Part shown: in pieces, positions 44,887 to 54,058 of the stretch
How positions within the stretch are numbered: the first letter of the stretch is position 1
Layout of the letters: each line of letters opens with the position of its first letter
From: Chitinophagales bacterium
Lineage (GTDB): Bacteria; Bacteroidota; Bacteroidia; Chitinophagales; UBA10324
Length of the DNA: 64,000 nt
Direction: 5' to 3'
Assembly: GCA_019694975.1 (NCBI GenBank)
Contig: JAIBAY010000002.1
Span: forward strand, 124,001 to 188,000
Translations under genes and position numbers: made by a program
Notes under the pieces: model-generated
Told to the model about the DNA's origin: nothing
Database searches by the model: none
Seen by the model: only the letters and a program-made list of their open reading frames with translations

Positions 44887-45357
44887 ATGGATATACAGAT
44901 CCGCAATGCTAAGGCCGGCGATGTTCCGGCAATGCTGTCTTTGATCAGGGAGCTGGCGGAATATGAAAAGGCGCCGCAGGAAGTGACCAACACTGCTGAA
45001 AGCATGTTGCAGGATGGATTCGGAGAAGCGCCATCCTATTTTGCACAGGTAGCGGAAGTGAATGGAGCAATCGTTGGTGTAGCATTGTACTACCCTGCTT
45101 ATTCAACATGGAAAGGAAAGTACATTTACCTTGATGACATCATTGTAACGCAACATTTTCGCGGACAGGGAATCGGCAAAAAGCTGTTTGATGCTGTCGG
45201 CACTTTTGCAAAGGCAACCGGTGCTAACCTGCTTCGCTGGCATGTGCTCGATTGGAATGAGCCCGCCATCAATTTCTACCGTAAGTATAATGCCCATCTC
45301 GATCCTGAATGGATAACCTGTAAACTTACAAAACAAGACATCGGGAAATTATTTTAG
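44887..45357 (+). CDS. GNAT-family N-acetyltransferase, SSAT2-like
   Basis: 156 residues. Acetyl-CoA-binding motif A is VTQHFRGQGIGKKLF (R/Q-x-x-G-x-G/A form) near residue 90. LRWHVLDWNEPAINFYRKYNA is the motif B region with the Tyr used as general acid. YLDDIIV and the EYEKAP stretch resemble thialysine/diamine acetyltransferases. The substrate is probably a small amine or amino acid, not settled. Confidence 0.88.
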   Translation: MDIQIRNAKAGDVPAMLSLIRELAEYEKAPQEVTNTAESMLQDGFGEAPSYFAQVAEVNGAIVGVALYYPAYSTWKGKYIYLDDIIVTQHFRGQGIGKKLFDAVGTFAKATGANLLRWHVLDWNEPAINFYRKYNAHLDPEWITCKLTKQDIGKLF

Positions 45358-45536
45358 TTCTTTATGTTTGAATCATGAAAAAGAAACAAGCCCTGAGGTT
45401 GGTTTGCAAAGTTCAGCGCAGGCACAAACGGTTTACAACAGCTTGTGTTGATACAGGAAAATTCCCGGGGCTTGCGATGATGCTCAATACTTGTTACCGT
45501 TTCCTGCATATTTCATTTTATCATTAACAGATCAAC

Positions 45537-46814
45537 GTGAAGGTTTTTAAGTTTGGAGGCGCTTCCATTAAAGATGCTACATCGATAAAACGGGTGGCTG
45601 ATATTCTTGAACAATATCAGGGACAGTCCATCCTGATTGTTGTTTCCGCTCTGGGGAAAACCACCAATGCGCTGGAAGCTGTTACACGTGCCTATTTTGA
45701 TAAAACAGGCAATGCGCACGACCTTTTCGAAACACTGAAGGCGCTACATTTTGATATCCTTTCCGGGCTGTTTCATGATAGCAATCATCCTGTGTATGAT
45801 GAACTGAACAACACCTTCGTGGAGATTGAATGGATACTGGAAGACCCCCCCATTGAAAACTACGACTACCTCTACGACCAGATTGTTTCCATTGGTGAAA
45901 TGGCGGCCACTAAAATCGTTTGTGCCTATCTTCTATCCAGGAAGATTCCGGCGCAATGGCTGGATGTGCGCGATTGCATCAGGACAGACAATACCTACCG
46001 GGAAGGCAAAGTGGACTGGGACCTGACAGAAAAAAATATCGTACAGAAAATACCTCCGCTCAAGCGCAAGCAGTTTGTGATCACGCAAGGATTTCTTGGC
46101 GGCACTTCGGAAAATTACACCACTACGTTAGGACGAGAAGGTTCCGACTATACAGCCGCCATTTTTGCTTATGCGCTCAATGCGGAAGAAGTTACTATCT
46201 GGAAAGATGTGCCCGGCGTCCTGAATGCCGATCCGAGGTATTTTCCCGATGCAAAGTTGATTCCCATGCTCTCCTATCATGAAGCAATTGAGATGACGTA
46301 CTACGGCGCATCCGTCATTCATCCCAAGACCATCAAGCCCTTGCAAAACAAAAAGATTCCGCTGCAGGTACGTTCTTTCCTGCAACCGGAGAAAAATGGA
46401 ACGGTGATTAAAGAATTGTCGGCGATTGATCTGCAGTCCATGGAAGCGGATTCACCTGTCATTGTGCTCAAGACCAATCAGATACTGCTATCGATGTCTG
46501 CCAGAGATTTCTCTTTTATTGCAGAAGATAACCTCAGCTACATTTTTGCGATTCTTTCCGCACATCGCATCAAGATTAATCTTATGCAAAATGCGGCGAT
46601 CAGCTTTTCAATTTGTGCCGATAATACCGGGCAAATACCTGCTGTTATCAACCAACTCAGCAACAGCTTCAACGTGCGGAGCAATGAAGGATTGTCGTTG
46701 CTTACCATCCGGCACTACACCGATGCCGTGATTGATAAATATGCCGGCCACAAAACGGTGCTGCTCGAACAAAAGAGCAGGCATACTTTACAACTGGTTA
46801 TCAAAGAGACATAA
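45537..46814 (+). CDS. Aspartate kinase
   Basis: 425 residues starting at a GTG (45537); no better ATG lies upstream, and VKVFKFGGASIKDATSIKRV matches the family start. The amino acid kinase domain has KFGGAS, VVSALGKTTNAL, TLGREGSDYTAAIFAYAL and VWKD-like WKDVPGVLNADPR. The last ~120 residues hold ACT-like regulatory repeats (IVLKTNQILLSMSARDFSFI). It phosphorylates aspartate for lysine, threonine and methionine synthesis. It is monofunctional, without a fused homoserine dehydrogenase. Confidence 0.93.
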   Translation: MKVFKFGGASIKDATSIKRVADILEQYQGQSILIVVSALGKTTNALEAVTRAYFDKTGNAHDLFETLKALHFDILSGLFHDSNHPVYDELNNTFVEIEWILEDPPIENYDYLYDQIVSIGEMAATKIVCAYLLSRKIPAQWLDVRDCIRTDNTYREGKVDWDLTEKNIVQKIPPLKRKQFVITQGFLGGTSENYTTTLGREGSDYTAAIFAYALNAEEVTIWKDVPGVLNADPRYFPDAKLIPMLSYHEAIEMTYYGASVIHPKTIKPLQNKKIPLQVRSFLQPEKNGTVIKELSAIDLQSMEADSPVIVLKTNQILLSMSARDFSFIAEDNLSYIFAILSAHRIKINLMQNAAISFSICADNTGQIPAVINQLSNSFNVRSNEGLSLLTIRHYTDAVIDKYAGHKTVLLEQKSRHTLQLVIKET

Positions 46815-46877
46815 CACTGGCAAGATAATGTGCAAATAGGTGGGTGGCCGCTTAATGCTGCCGATATATACGGTACT

Positions 46878-47372
46878 TCAGTATTCCGGCCGGTCCAGAA
46901 TAATTTTCCCGATAATAGCATCGCGCAGATTAACTTTATGAGTATAGGATTCTGTTACGGCTTTGTTGTAGTCATAACCGATTTTTGAAAACTTCTCCTC
47001 ACTCATTGGCGCCCAGGTGCCTTCCGGTGCAACCTCTTCCTGCGTCATATCAAAATTGAGGAACGGCGATGGTTCCTTTTTCTCCTTTTTGACAGCAACA
47101 ACAGGAGAAGCCTTCTGCGGAGACGGTGCGATAACTTTTCGCTCTGTGGTTTTGTCACGCTGTGCATATGGCTTATTCTTCATTTCCACCTCCCTGAAAA
47201 TATCGCGCATTCTTTCCTCGACTGTCGGCGGCAATACTTCCCGTACCTTCCTGCCCGGCTGCTCACCTGATTTTTTCTGGGCGTCTTCCTGCGCCTGTTT
47301 CCTGCTGCGCGCCTGTTGTGCCTGCCAGATGAAATAAGCGATCACCACAACGATGTAAATAAGATTTCCCAT
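46878..47372 (-). CDS. Small membrane-anchored protein with basic disordered middle
   Basis: 164 residues. One N-terminal membrane helix (MGNLIYIVVVIAYFIWQ) is followed by ~100 residues rich in Lys, Glu and Gln without fold, and a short conserved-looking tail (VNLRDAIIGKIILDRPEY). The tail form is common among uncharacterised Bacteroidota proteins. A perfect -7 box (TAACTTTG on the minus strand, 47399-47392) lies about 20 bp upstream of the start. No function recognised. Confidence 0.75.
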   Translation of the reverse strand: MGNLIYIVVVIAYFIWQAQQARSRKQAQEDAQKKSGEQPGRKVREVLPPTVEERMRDIFREVEMKNKPYAQRDKTTERKVIAPSPQKASPVVAVKKEKKEPSPFLNFDMTQEEVAPEGTWAPMSEEKFSKIGYDYNKAVTESYTHKVNLRDAIIGKIILDRPEY

Positions 47373-47660
47373 TTATAAAGATTGAATGACCCAAAGTTAA
47401 TCTTTCAGTGGTAATTTATTTGCTGCCGCTTGTCTTCTGCGGTTCAGTCACATGCAGTAGAAGGAATCCGTGCGCATCAGCTGCCCGCATTCAGGTATGA
47501 CTGATCTGCTGAATCCATACGAGTCATGTAGAAATGCTTTGATGGTGATGTTGAGTTTATGACAGACTGAAGATCTCCTCCCCCGTGTAAAAGGATGTTT
47601 ACATGAAATGCCCGTCCATACCCGGCAAGATTGTTATACGCAAAAAATAATTTGCATTAA
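47373..47660. other. Spacer of about 290 bp between divergent genes, no gene recognised
   Basis: It carries a minus-strand -7 box TAACTTTG at 47399-47392 for the small membrane protein, and the TonB receptor promoter just beyond its right edge. No credible coding frame or structured element was seen in the remainder. Confidence 0.5.
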
Positions 47661-47692
47661 TTTGGTTTACATTATAAACTACTTTATGTTTG
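47661..47692 (+). promoter_or_regulatory. Bacteroidota-type promoter of the TonB receptor operon
   Basis: TTTG at 47661-47664, 20 bp, TATGTTTG at 47685-47692. Transcription would start near 47698, so the in-frame TTG at 47690 cannot be the start codon and the GTG at 47714 is preferred. Confidence 0.65.
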
Positions 47693-47713
47693 CAGCAGTA
47701 TTCATCAGGCCCC

Positions 47714-49858
47714 GTGAAATTTCTACTAATTCTTTTTTCAGCCATTTTACCGCTGCTGCATCCATTACAGCTAAACGGCCAGACATTATTGAACGGTAAG
47801 GTTACAGATGAGAAAGGTAACCCGGTTGTCGGCGCAAACATTTACATCAAGGATTCCTATGACGGAACTTCATCGGATGTAAATGGTGAATACCGGCTGC
47901 TTACGACAGAAACCGGTGATCACCTATTAGTGATCAGTTATATCGGTTACGAGACGTATGAAGGATCCATTCGCCTCGAAGGCGCTTCGCATACGATCAA
48001 TATTGCCATGAAAGAAATCTATAATGAACTGAATTCAGTCACCATCACTGCCGGCGCATTTGAAGCCAGCGATGAACGCCGCATCACCATTCTTCGGCCG
48101 CTCGACATTGTAACAACAGCCGGTGCGGCAGGCGACATTTATGGTGCGCTGCAAACGCTGCCGGGAACACAACAGGTCGGAGATCAGACAGGTTTATTTG
48201 TAAGAGGAGGCGACGCTTCGGAAACAAAAACTTTTATTGATGGCATTGCTGTGGCAGATCCTTACTTTACCGGTGTACCTGACATACCGTCGCGCGGCCG
48301 ATTTTCTCCATTTCTTTTCAAAGGAACATTCTTCAGCACCGGCGGCTATTCCGCCCTCTACGGAGATGCCATGTCATCGGCATTGATACTGGAAAGCCAG
48401 GACCTTCCTGCGCAATCCACTACCAGTATCGGTCTTATGTCGGTAGGTGGCAGTATAGGGCATAGCCATCGCTGGAGCAAATCATCATTGGGCGCCTATG
48501 TTTCTTATATCAATTTGCTGCCTTATATCAACCTGGTGAAACAACGTGTAGACTGGACAAAGGCACCGGAATCATTCAATGGTTCCATGATCTTCCACCG
48601 GCAGATCTCCAAAAACGGTTTGCTGAAAGCATTCTTCAGCTATTCGCCATCCACATCGGCCATCAACTATGCGGATGTTAACGATACGGCTTCTGTGATT
48701 TTATACAATGTGCATAACAGGAATCTTTTTTCCAATGCATCCTATAAGGATATCTTCGCAGGGAAGTGGACCCTGTTTGCCGCGATGGCTTACAGCAGCA
48801 ACGATGATGATATTGTAATTAATTCAGCTGATTCAGTCTTCAGCAAACATTCGCTTATACAGGGCAGGATCACGGTTTCACGACCGGCCGGCAAACTTTC
48901 CGCCGTTAGGTTTGGCGGAGAATGGCAACATGCCGCATATACAGATCAATTCGCAAACGTTTTATATCAACACAATTATGGACAGCATGTGGATTATACC
49001 GCTTTGTATGCCGAAACAGACCTTTTCTTTTCACCAAAGGTAGTTGCGCGATTAGGTGGCCGCATGGAATATGCGACGCAGATCGGCAAAGCGAATTTTG
49101 CACCAAGAACCTCAATTGCCTATAAGACCGGACTATATAACCAGTTTAGTTTTGCCTTTGGACAATTCTATCAACAGCCCGGTCACTTCTTCACCTATGA
49201 TAATGCTTCCGTAAACTATTCCAGGGCTGATCATTACCTGCTTAATTTTCAAAATATTACCGATAAACAAACTTTCCGGGTGGAAGCTTATTACAAAAAA
49301 TACAGCAGGCTCATCACCACCATACCTGATACAGCGAGCAACGGCGCCGGCTACGCGCAAGGCATTGATGTGTTCTGGCGAGATAAGGAAACCATCAGGC
49401 ATGCAGATTACTGGATCTCTTACTCCTTCCTGGACTCCAGGCGTCAATACATGGACTATCCAATTGAAACCACTCCCACCTTCGCGGCAAAACACACACT
49501 CAGCCTGGTTTACAAACAAACGATTCCGTCATTAAATGTCACGGTAGGTGCCACCTATGTTTTCGCTACGGGAAGGCCTTATGTTAATCCGAACAACAGC
49601 CCGGAAGATTTCCTGAGTGAGCGGACACCCAATTACAATAATCTTAGTTTGAATGCGAGCTGGCTGACCGCCATTTTCCAAAATTTCACCGTGATTGCTT
49701 TCTCAGTTAACAATGTGCTTGGCTTCGATAACATTTATGATTACCGGTATCCTGCAGATGGGTCGGCAGCCGGGCGGCTTGCGGTGAAATCTCCTGCTAT
49801 CCGTTCGTTTTTCATAGGTGTCTTCATGAGTATTGGCGAAGATCGCGGAGACGAATAA
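47714..49858 (+). CDS. TonB-dependent receptor with carboxypeptidase-regulatory-like domain
   Basis: 714 residues from the GTG at 47714, which directly starts a signal peptide (KFLLILFSAILPLLHPLQLNGQ). Residues ~25-105 are a CarboxypepD-reg-like/CNA-B domain (LLNGKVTDEKGNPVVGANIYIKD... HLLVISYIGYET). The plug region (~110-220) has RPLDIVTTAGAAGDIYGALQTLPGTQQVGDQTGLFVRGGDASETKTFIDG. The rest forms the outer-membrane barrel. Such receptors import siderophores, oligosaccharides or peptides with TonB energy. No SusD partner follows, so a polysaccharide system is unlikely. Substrate unknown. The following three genes run in the same direction with short gaps. Confidence 0.88.
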   Translation: MKFLLILFSAILPLLHPLQLNGQTLLNGKVTDEKGNPVVGANIYIKDSYDGTSSDVNGEYRLLTTETGDHLLVISYIGYETYEGSIRLEGASHTINIAMKEIYNELNSVTITAGAFEASDERRITILRPLDIVTTAGAAGDIYGALQTLPGTQQVGDQTGLFVRGGDASETKTFIDGIAVADPYFTGVPDIPSRGRFSPFLFKGTFFSTGGYSALYGDAMSSALILESQDLPAQSTTSIGLMSVGGSIGHSHRWSKSSLGAYVSYINLLPYINLVKQRVDWTKAPESFNGSMIFHRQISKNGLLKAFFSYSPSTSAINYADVNDTASVILYNVHNRNLFSNASYKDIFAGKWTLFAAMAYSSNDDDIVINSADSVFSKHSLIQGRITVSRPAGKLSAVRFGGEWQHAAYTDQFANVLYQHNYGQHVDYTALYAETDLFFSPKVVARLGGRMEYATQIGKANFAPRTSIAYKTGLYNQFSFAFGQFYQQPGHFFTYDNASVNYSRADHYLLNFQNITDKQTFRVEAYYKKYSRLITTIPDTASNGAGYAQGIDVFWRDKETIRHADYWISYSFLDSRRQYMDYPIETTPTFAAKHTLSLVYKQTIPSLNVTVGATYVFATGRPYVNPNNSPEDFLSERTPNYNNLSLNASWLTAIFQNFTVIAFSVNNVLGFDNIYDYRYPADGSAAGRLAVKSPAIRSFFIGVFMSIGEDRGDE

Positions 49859-49939
49859 TAAAAACATCACCCGTTGTCAAGCATGACTAACAGCAACAAA
49901 TCCATAATCAAATTCATAAACCAAAACCACAGCTAAAAA

Positions 49940-50581
49940 ATGAAATCAACAATTCTACTGCTCTGCATGTTCATCAGCGTTGCAGCCAATTCGCAAGACA
50001 ACAAAAAATACGCAGATGCCATGCATAGAAATCTGCAAATGCTGGACACCGCCATGACGGTAACCTCCTTTCAGCTATTGGCCAATTCCTTTGAACGTAT
50101 TGGCAACGCAGAAAAAGACAAGTGGCTGCCTTTCTACTATGCATCTTATTGTTTTGCACGGGTCAGTTACCTCACGGATGACAAAAGCAAACTGGATGGC
50201 ATGCTCGATAAAGCGCAACTTCTGATCGATAAAGCCGATACCCTGCAACCTTCCAGTTCGGAAGTCTATGCAGTAAAATCGATGATTGCTTCTGCCAGGA
50301 TTATGGTGGATCCGGCAAGCCGTGGCATGCAGTTTGGTCCGCAGGCTGCCATGATGCTGGAAAAAGCCATACAACTTGATCCGGAGAACCCGCGCCCTTA
50401 CCTGCTTAAAGGCACTGCTGCCTATTATACACCACCTGCTTATGGCGGCGGCAAAGAAAAAGCTGCTGCCCTGCTGGAGAAGTCAATCTCAAAATTCGAA
50501 TCCTTCCGGCCTGCTGATGCCCTCAGCCCTGACTGGGGCGCGGCAAGGGCCCGGCAGATGCTGGAAATGTGTAAAGAGTAA
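49940..50581 (+). CDS. Secreted TPR-like protein of the TonB operon
   Basis: 213 residues. Signal peptide ILLLCMFISVAANSQ. The body has TPR-type helices, including AAMMLEKAIQLDPENPRPYLLKGTAAYYTPPAYGGGKEKAAALLEKSISKF (one clear repeat, others weaker). It lies 81 bp after the TonB receptor and 6 bp before the next membrane protein. The function is unknown, but the steady linkage suggests a periplasmic partner of the receptor or the regulator system downstream. Confidence 0.8.
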   Translation: MKSTILLLCMFISVAANSQDNKKYADAMHRNLQMLDTAMTVTSFQLLANSFERIGNAEKDKWLPFYYASYCFARVSYLTDDKSKLDGMLDKAQLLIDKADTLQPSSSEVYAVKSMIASARIMVDPASRGMQFGPQAAMMLEKAIQLDPENPRPYLLKGTAAYYTPPAYGGGKEKAAALLEKSISKFESFRPADALSPDWGAARARQMLEMCKE

Positions 50582-50587
50582 TCAGAC

Positions 50588-51250
50588 ATGACAGAAACCG
50601 AATTCATTCACCCATCAATAAAACAATATCAGAACATGGAAGCTGAAAAAAACCTGACCGAAAAAGAATCACTGGAACTGATCACAAGGATGATTAACAC
50701 AGCGAAAACAACCATCAGCGATGACGGTATTCATTACATGATATGGGGTTGGGGCGTATTCATCGCTGCCATACTCCATTATGGTTTACTCAAAACAGGC
50801 TTTGAACAACCATGGATCTCATGGATGGTACTCATGCCTTTGTGCGGTGTGGCTGCATGGATAACAGGCCGGCGGCAAAGCCGTCAGGCGAAGGTTAAGA
50901 CATTCGTGGAGGAATACCTCAGCTACCTGTGGATAGCGTTCGGTATATCCCTTTTCCTGATTATTAATTTTTCAAATCAGATTGGAATGGAGACTACGTA
51001 TCCAATCATCATGGTGCTGTATGGAATCGGCACCTTTGTTTCCGGAGGGGCACTCCGGTTTATGCCGTTAAAGGCTGGCGGTATTGTGTGCTGGGTGCTT
51101 GCCTTCATTGCCTTCAGAACTGCCTTTGAATACCAGTTGCTGCTCATAGCCGCTGCTGTTTTGGCCGCGTACATCATTCCCGGTTATTTGTTGCGGAAGA
51201 AATATCATCATGAAAAGAAGCTTATGTCCTCCACTTCAATAAACAGTTAA
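50588..51250 (+). CDS. Integral membrane protein with cytoplasmic N-terminal stretch
   Basis: 220 residues from 50588; a Met 16 codons later (EAEKNLTEKESLELI) could be the true start. About six hydrophobic helices between residues ~60 and 205, beginning with YMIWGWGVFIAAILHYGLL. The N-terminal SLELITRMINTAKTTISDDGIHYMIWGW pattern occurs in many uncharacterised Bacteroidota membrane proteins next to a small winged-helix regulator, as here. No catalytic motif. It may sense or anchor something for the downstream regulator; this is inference. Confidence 0.75.
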   Translation: MTETEFIHPSIKQYQNMEAEKNLTEKESLELITRMINTAKTTISDDGIHYMIWGWGVFIAAILHYGLLKTGFEQPWISWMVLMPLCGVAAWITGRRQSRQAKVKTFVEEYLSYLWIAFGISLFLIINFSNQIGMETTYPIIMVLYGIGTFVSGGALRFMPLKAGGIVCWVLAFIAFRTAFEYQLLLIAAAVLAAYIIPGYLLRKKYHHEKKLMSSTSINS

Positions 51251-51298
51251 CATTTTTTTGCCCGGCAATCCATCAAGCAAGGATAACGATCCGCTATC

Positions 51299-51589
51299 AT
51301 GAAATCTTTCCAGGAACTCGACCCATTACTGCATTCACAACTGCGGCTGGCAATTATGTCTCTCTTAATTTCGGTGCGCGAAGCTGAGTTCACTTACCTG
51401 AAAGAAAAAACTGGCGCTACAGCCGGCAACCTCAGTGTACAGCTGCAAAAGCTCAAGGATGCATCTTACATCACGATAGAGAAAAAATTTAAAGACAATT
51501 ATCCCCAAACCTTGTGTACAATCACGAAGAAAGGCATCAATGCATTCGGGCAATATGTTGAAAGGTTACAAGGCTATATCGGAAAGTAA
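51299..51589 (+). CDS. Small winged-helix transcriptional regulator
   Basis: 96 residues, a single winged-helix domain. LHSQLRLAIMSLLISVREAEFTYLKEKTGATAGNLSVQLQKLKDASYITIEKKF has the recognition helix (AGNLSVQLQKLK) and wing, and TLCTITKKGINAFGQYVERLQ follows. It matches the small DNA-binding winged-helix family (PF13601-like), which regulates neighbouring genes. It ends the run from TonB receptor through TPR and membrane proteins; it probably controls that run. Confidence 0.85.
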   Translation: MKSFQELDPLLHSQLRLAIMSLLISVREAEFTYLKEKTGATAGNLSVQLQKLKDASYITIEKKFKDNYPQTLCTITKKGINAFGQYVERLQGYIGK

Positions 51590-51772
51590 AGGCAAATAGC
51601 TTATACAGTGTGCTTTCCTTTTCGAAGCAGGTCTTTAAAAGTGTGCCGCCTGAAAAGGAAGCGGTTCAACAATATGTAATGAATATATATCATACAGCAG
51701 GATGGCATCGCCGGATCGACAAATGCCCCTTTGTTTATCCGCTGCGGCAACAATACATTTGATGATGGTTAG

Positions 51773-51780
51773 TATATTTG
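51773..51780 (+). promoter_or_regulatory. -7 box of the sulfatase gene
   Basis: TATATTTG, 15 bp before the ATG at 51796. No TTTG at normal distance upstream (the nearest, 51758-51761, is only 11 bp away). It overlaps a TTG at 51778 that is therefore unlikely to be the start codon. Confidence 0.4.
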
Positions 51781-51795
51781 CCTCAAACAGCAACT

Positions 51796-53991
51796 ATGCA
51801 TTCTTACCGCTACTACCTTCTGCTTTTCATTTGCACCAGTTCAACCATTCGGCTTTCTGCGCAAAATTGCAACCTGATACCACCGGCTAATTTATCCGTA
51901 AGCGGACTTTCCTCCTGCCAGGCAACCTTACAATGGACTTCTGCCACCACCGTTCAGAAATATACCGTCTCCTACAGAATCTCCGGCTCAGGGCCCTGGT
52001 CACCCAATATTAATGTCGGTACTGCAACATCCTACCAGTTCACCGGATTATTACCGGATACAAAATACCAGTTTGCCGTGCGTTCAAAATGCAGCGACGG
52101 AACAAAAAGCAAGAAGATCAAGCTATCAACCACAACGCTCAAATGTACCTTGCCGGATGATGTCATAATTACACAGATTAATACCCACTCCGCTAAAATA
52201 ACCGTGCTCGCTACCTGCGGCTATGATTCACTTTTCGTGAAATACCTTCCTATTGGCGGCACACCAAAAATTAAATCGTATGCCGTTGCACCATCATATG
52301 TTCTCGATGGCTTAAGTGCCGATTCAGTATACCTGATCCGCATATCTACCTGCCCGAAACCGATAACAAGCTGGACGCCCGCGGATACATTGTATTTACA
52401 CGGACAACCGAACATCATCATGGTTTTGCTCGATGATGCCCGCTATGATTATTTCAGCTGTAATGGTGCTCCATCTTTTGTGCATACTCCCAATATCGAC
52501 CGTATTGCCAATGAAGGTGTTAATTTTCAGCGCTCCTATGTGGTCACATCTTTATGCGCACCAAGTCGCGCCGCTATTGCCACCGGACTTTTCCCGTTAA
52601 AAAATGGTGTCACCACCAACAAGCAGGCGCTGAATCCTTCTTTTGAAACAGTGCCGGAAGTGCTGGGGCAAAATGGTTACTATACTGCCTTGATTGGCAA
52701 GAATCACCGTACCTTCTTACAGGGAGACGTTCCGGAATTCAACTACTACCTGGAGTCCATTGGCTTTGAGGAATCTGATGGTACGCAATACAATTACAAT
52801 GGCGCCCTCAAATTTATTTATAAAGAAGCCGAGCTCACATTTACTGATTCAACACTTGCATTAATCAGCAGGATTGATGATCCGTTGTTTTTATGGCTGG
52901 CGTATCGCGTACCGCATATTCCAATAACGCCAATGGCTCAGTTTAACGGCCAGTATGACGGCTATCCTATCGCCTGGAAGCCTGATACGGCAAAGTATAC
53001 CGTTAACTTTCCATCCTATCTGTATGGCGGCATCGATGCGGATTATGGTGTATTGCACGGTTATACACTCGATACAACCTACCGCAATGCTTTGGAAGAT
53101 GTTGCCGGCATTGACAGCCTGGTCGGTGAAATCTTTAAGGCATTGGAAAACACCGGCAAGCTCGAAAATACTTTACTCATCTTCTTATCGGATAACGGAT
53201 ACATGATGGGCAGCCACTGGCTGGAAGGTAAAACGCATGCTTACGAACCTTCTATGCGCATTCCGCTTTTTATACGCTATCCGGATTGGTTCGCCCCAAA
53301 CAGTCACATTAAAAATCAGTTTGCGCTGAATATGGATCTGGCCGCCACCATGTATGACGCTGCCGGTGTTGAATTTAGCGGCCCTATGGACGGCAGGTCG
53401 CTGCGGGAACTTTATGATGGTACCTTTAGCAGGCAATCTTATTACTACCTGATGCAACATGACGATCAGGCCGGCGCGCCCATTAAAAGATGTATCCGCG
53501 ATCAGCATTATAAATACATCCATTATACCTGCAATTCAGACACAGTGGAAGAGTTTTTCGACATGGTAAATGATTCTCTGGAGATCACCAATCAAATCAA
53601 TAACAGCGCCTACCAGACACTCATAGAGGAATACAGGGAGAAATATGATTCCATCCGGCTTGCCTGGCAAGACACAGAGGAAGGTACCATCAAAGACTGT
53701 TACATTCAAAATCCTTATGTGCTGAAACAGATGTATGATGAAGCGGAAGAAACTCCACTTAGCCCGGTTGTATATCCGGCCCTGACCAGCGGACCTGCCG
53801 AAATTTTTATTCCATGGACAGATGCCGATCTAATCGTTTTCAATGAACAGGGTGCTTTGATCCGCAACTGGAAAATCACTAACACTTATTCGAAAGCCAA
53901 TCTGGAAAACCTGGAGGATGGATTATACCTGCTTCAATTTACGCATGGTGCATCAGTGGTAACCCGTAAGGTGGTGATCACGCATCAGTAA
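51796..53991 (+). CDS. Secreted sulfatase with Fn3 domains and T9SS-type tail (paralogue 1)
   Basis: 731 residues from the ATG at 51796, which heads a signal peptide (YYLLLFICTSSTIRLSAQ). Two fibronectin type III-like domains cover ~27-115 and ~117-200. The sulfatase domain follows: D213 and D214 in VLLDDARYD bind the metal, and C254 in SLCAPSR is the Cys of the CxPSR motif that becomes formylglycine. PSMRIPLFIRYP and LSDNGYMMGSHWLEGK hold further active-site residues (DN, H, K). The tail (DLIVFNEQGALIRNW... GLYLLQFTHG... KVVITHQ) is T9SS-like but lacks the usual PNP motif. It removes sulfate from a sulfated glycan or small sulfate ester; substrate unknown. No formylglycine-generating enzyme gene is in the window. 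Confidence 0.9.
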   Translation: MHSYRYYLLLFICTSSTIRLSAQNCNLIPPANLSVSGLSSCQATLQWTSATTVQKYTVSYRISGSGPWSPNINVGTATSYQFTGLLPDTKYQFAVRSKCSDGTKSKKIKLSTTTLKCTLPDDVIITQINTHSAKITVLATCGYDSLFVKYLPIGGTPKIKSYAVAPSYVLDGLSADSVYLIRISTCPKPITSWTPADTLYLHGQPNIIMVLLDDARYDYFSCNGAPSFVHTPNIDRIANEGVNFQRSYVVTSLCAPSRAAIATGLFPLKNGVTTNKQALNPSFETVPEVLGQNGYYTALIGKNHRTFLQGDVPEFNYYLESIGFEESDGTQYNYNGALKFIYKEAELTFTDSTLALISRIDDPLFLWLAYRVPHIPITPMAQFNGQYDGYPIAWKPDTAKYTVNFPSYLYGGIDADYGVLHGYTLDTTYRNALEDVAGIDSLVGEIFKALENTGKLENTLLIFLSDNGYMMGSHWLEGKTHAYEPSMRIPLFIRYPDWFAPNSHIKNQFALNMDLAATMYDAAGVEFSGPMDGRSLRELYDGTFSRQSYYYLMQHDDQAGAPIKRCIRDQHYKYIHYTCNSDTVEEFFDMVNDSLEITNQINNSAYQTLIEEYREKYDSIRLAWQDTEEGTIKDCYIQNPYVLKQMYDEAEETPLSPVVYPALTSGPAEIFIPWTDADLIVFNEQGALIRNWKITNTYSKANLENLEDGLYLLQFTHGASVVTRKVVITHQ

Positions 53992-54058
53992 TGATGATAC
54001 ACATTATTGATCCACTGCGCTGCCGGCTGCTTTCATACATTTTCAGACATCGTCCATA

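Noticed and set aside
47690..47713. TTG start at 47690 for the TonB receptor
   Set aside because: It falls inside the -7 promoter box; the GTG at 47714 begins the signal peptide.
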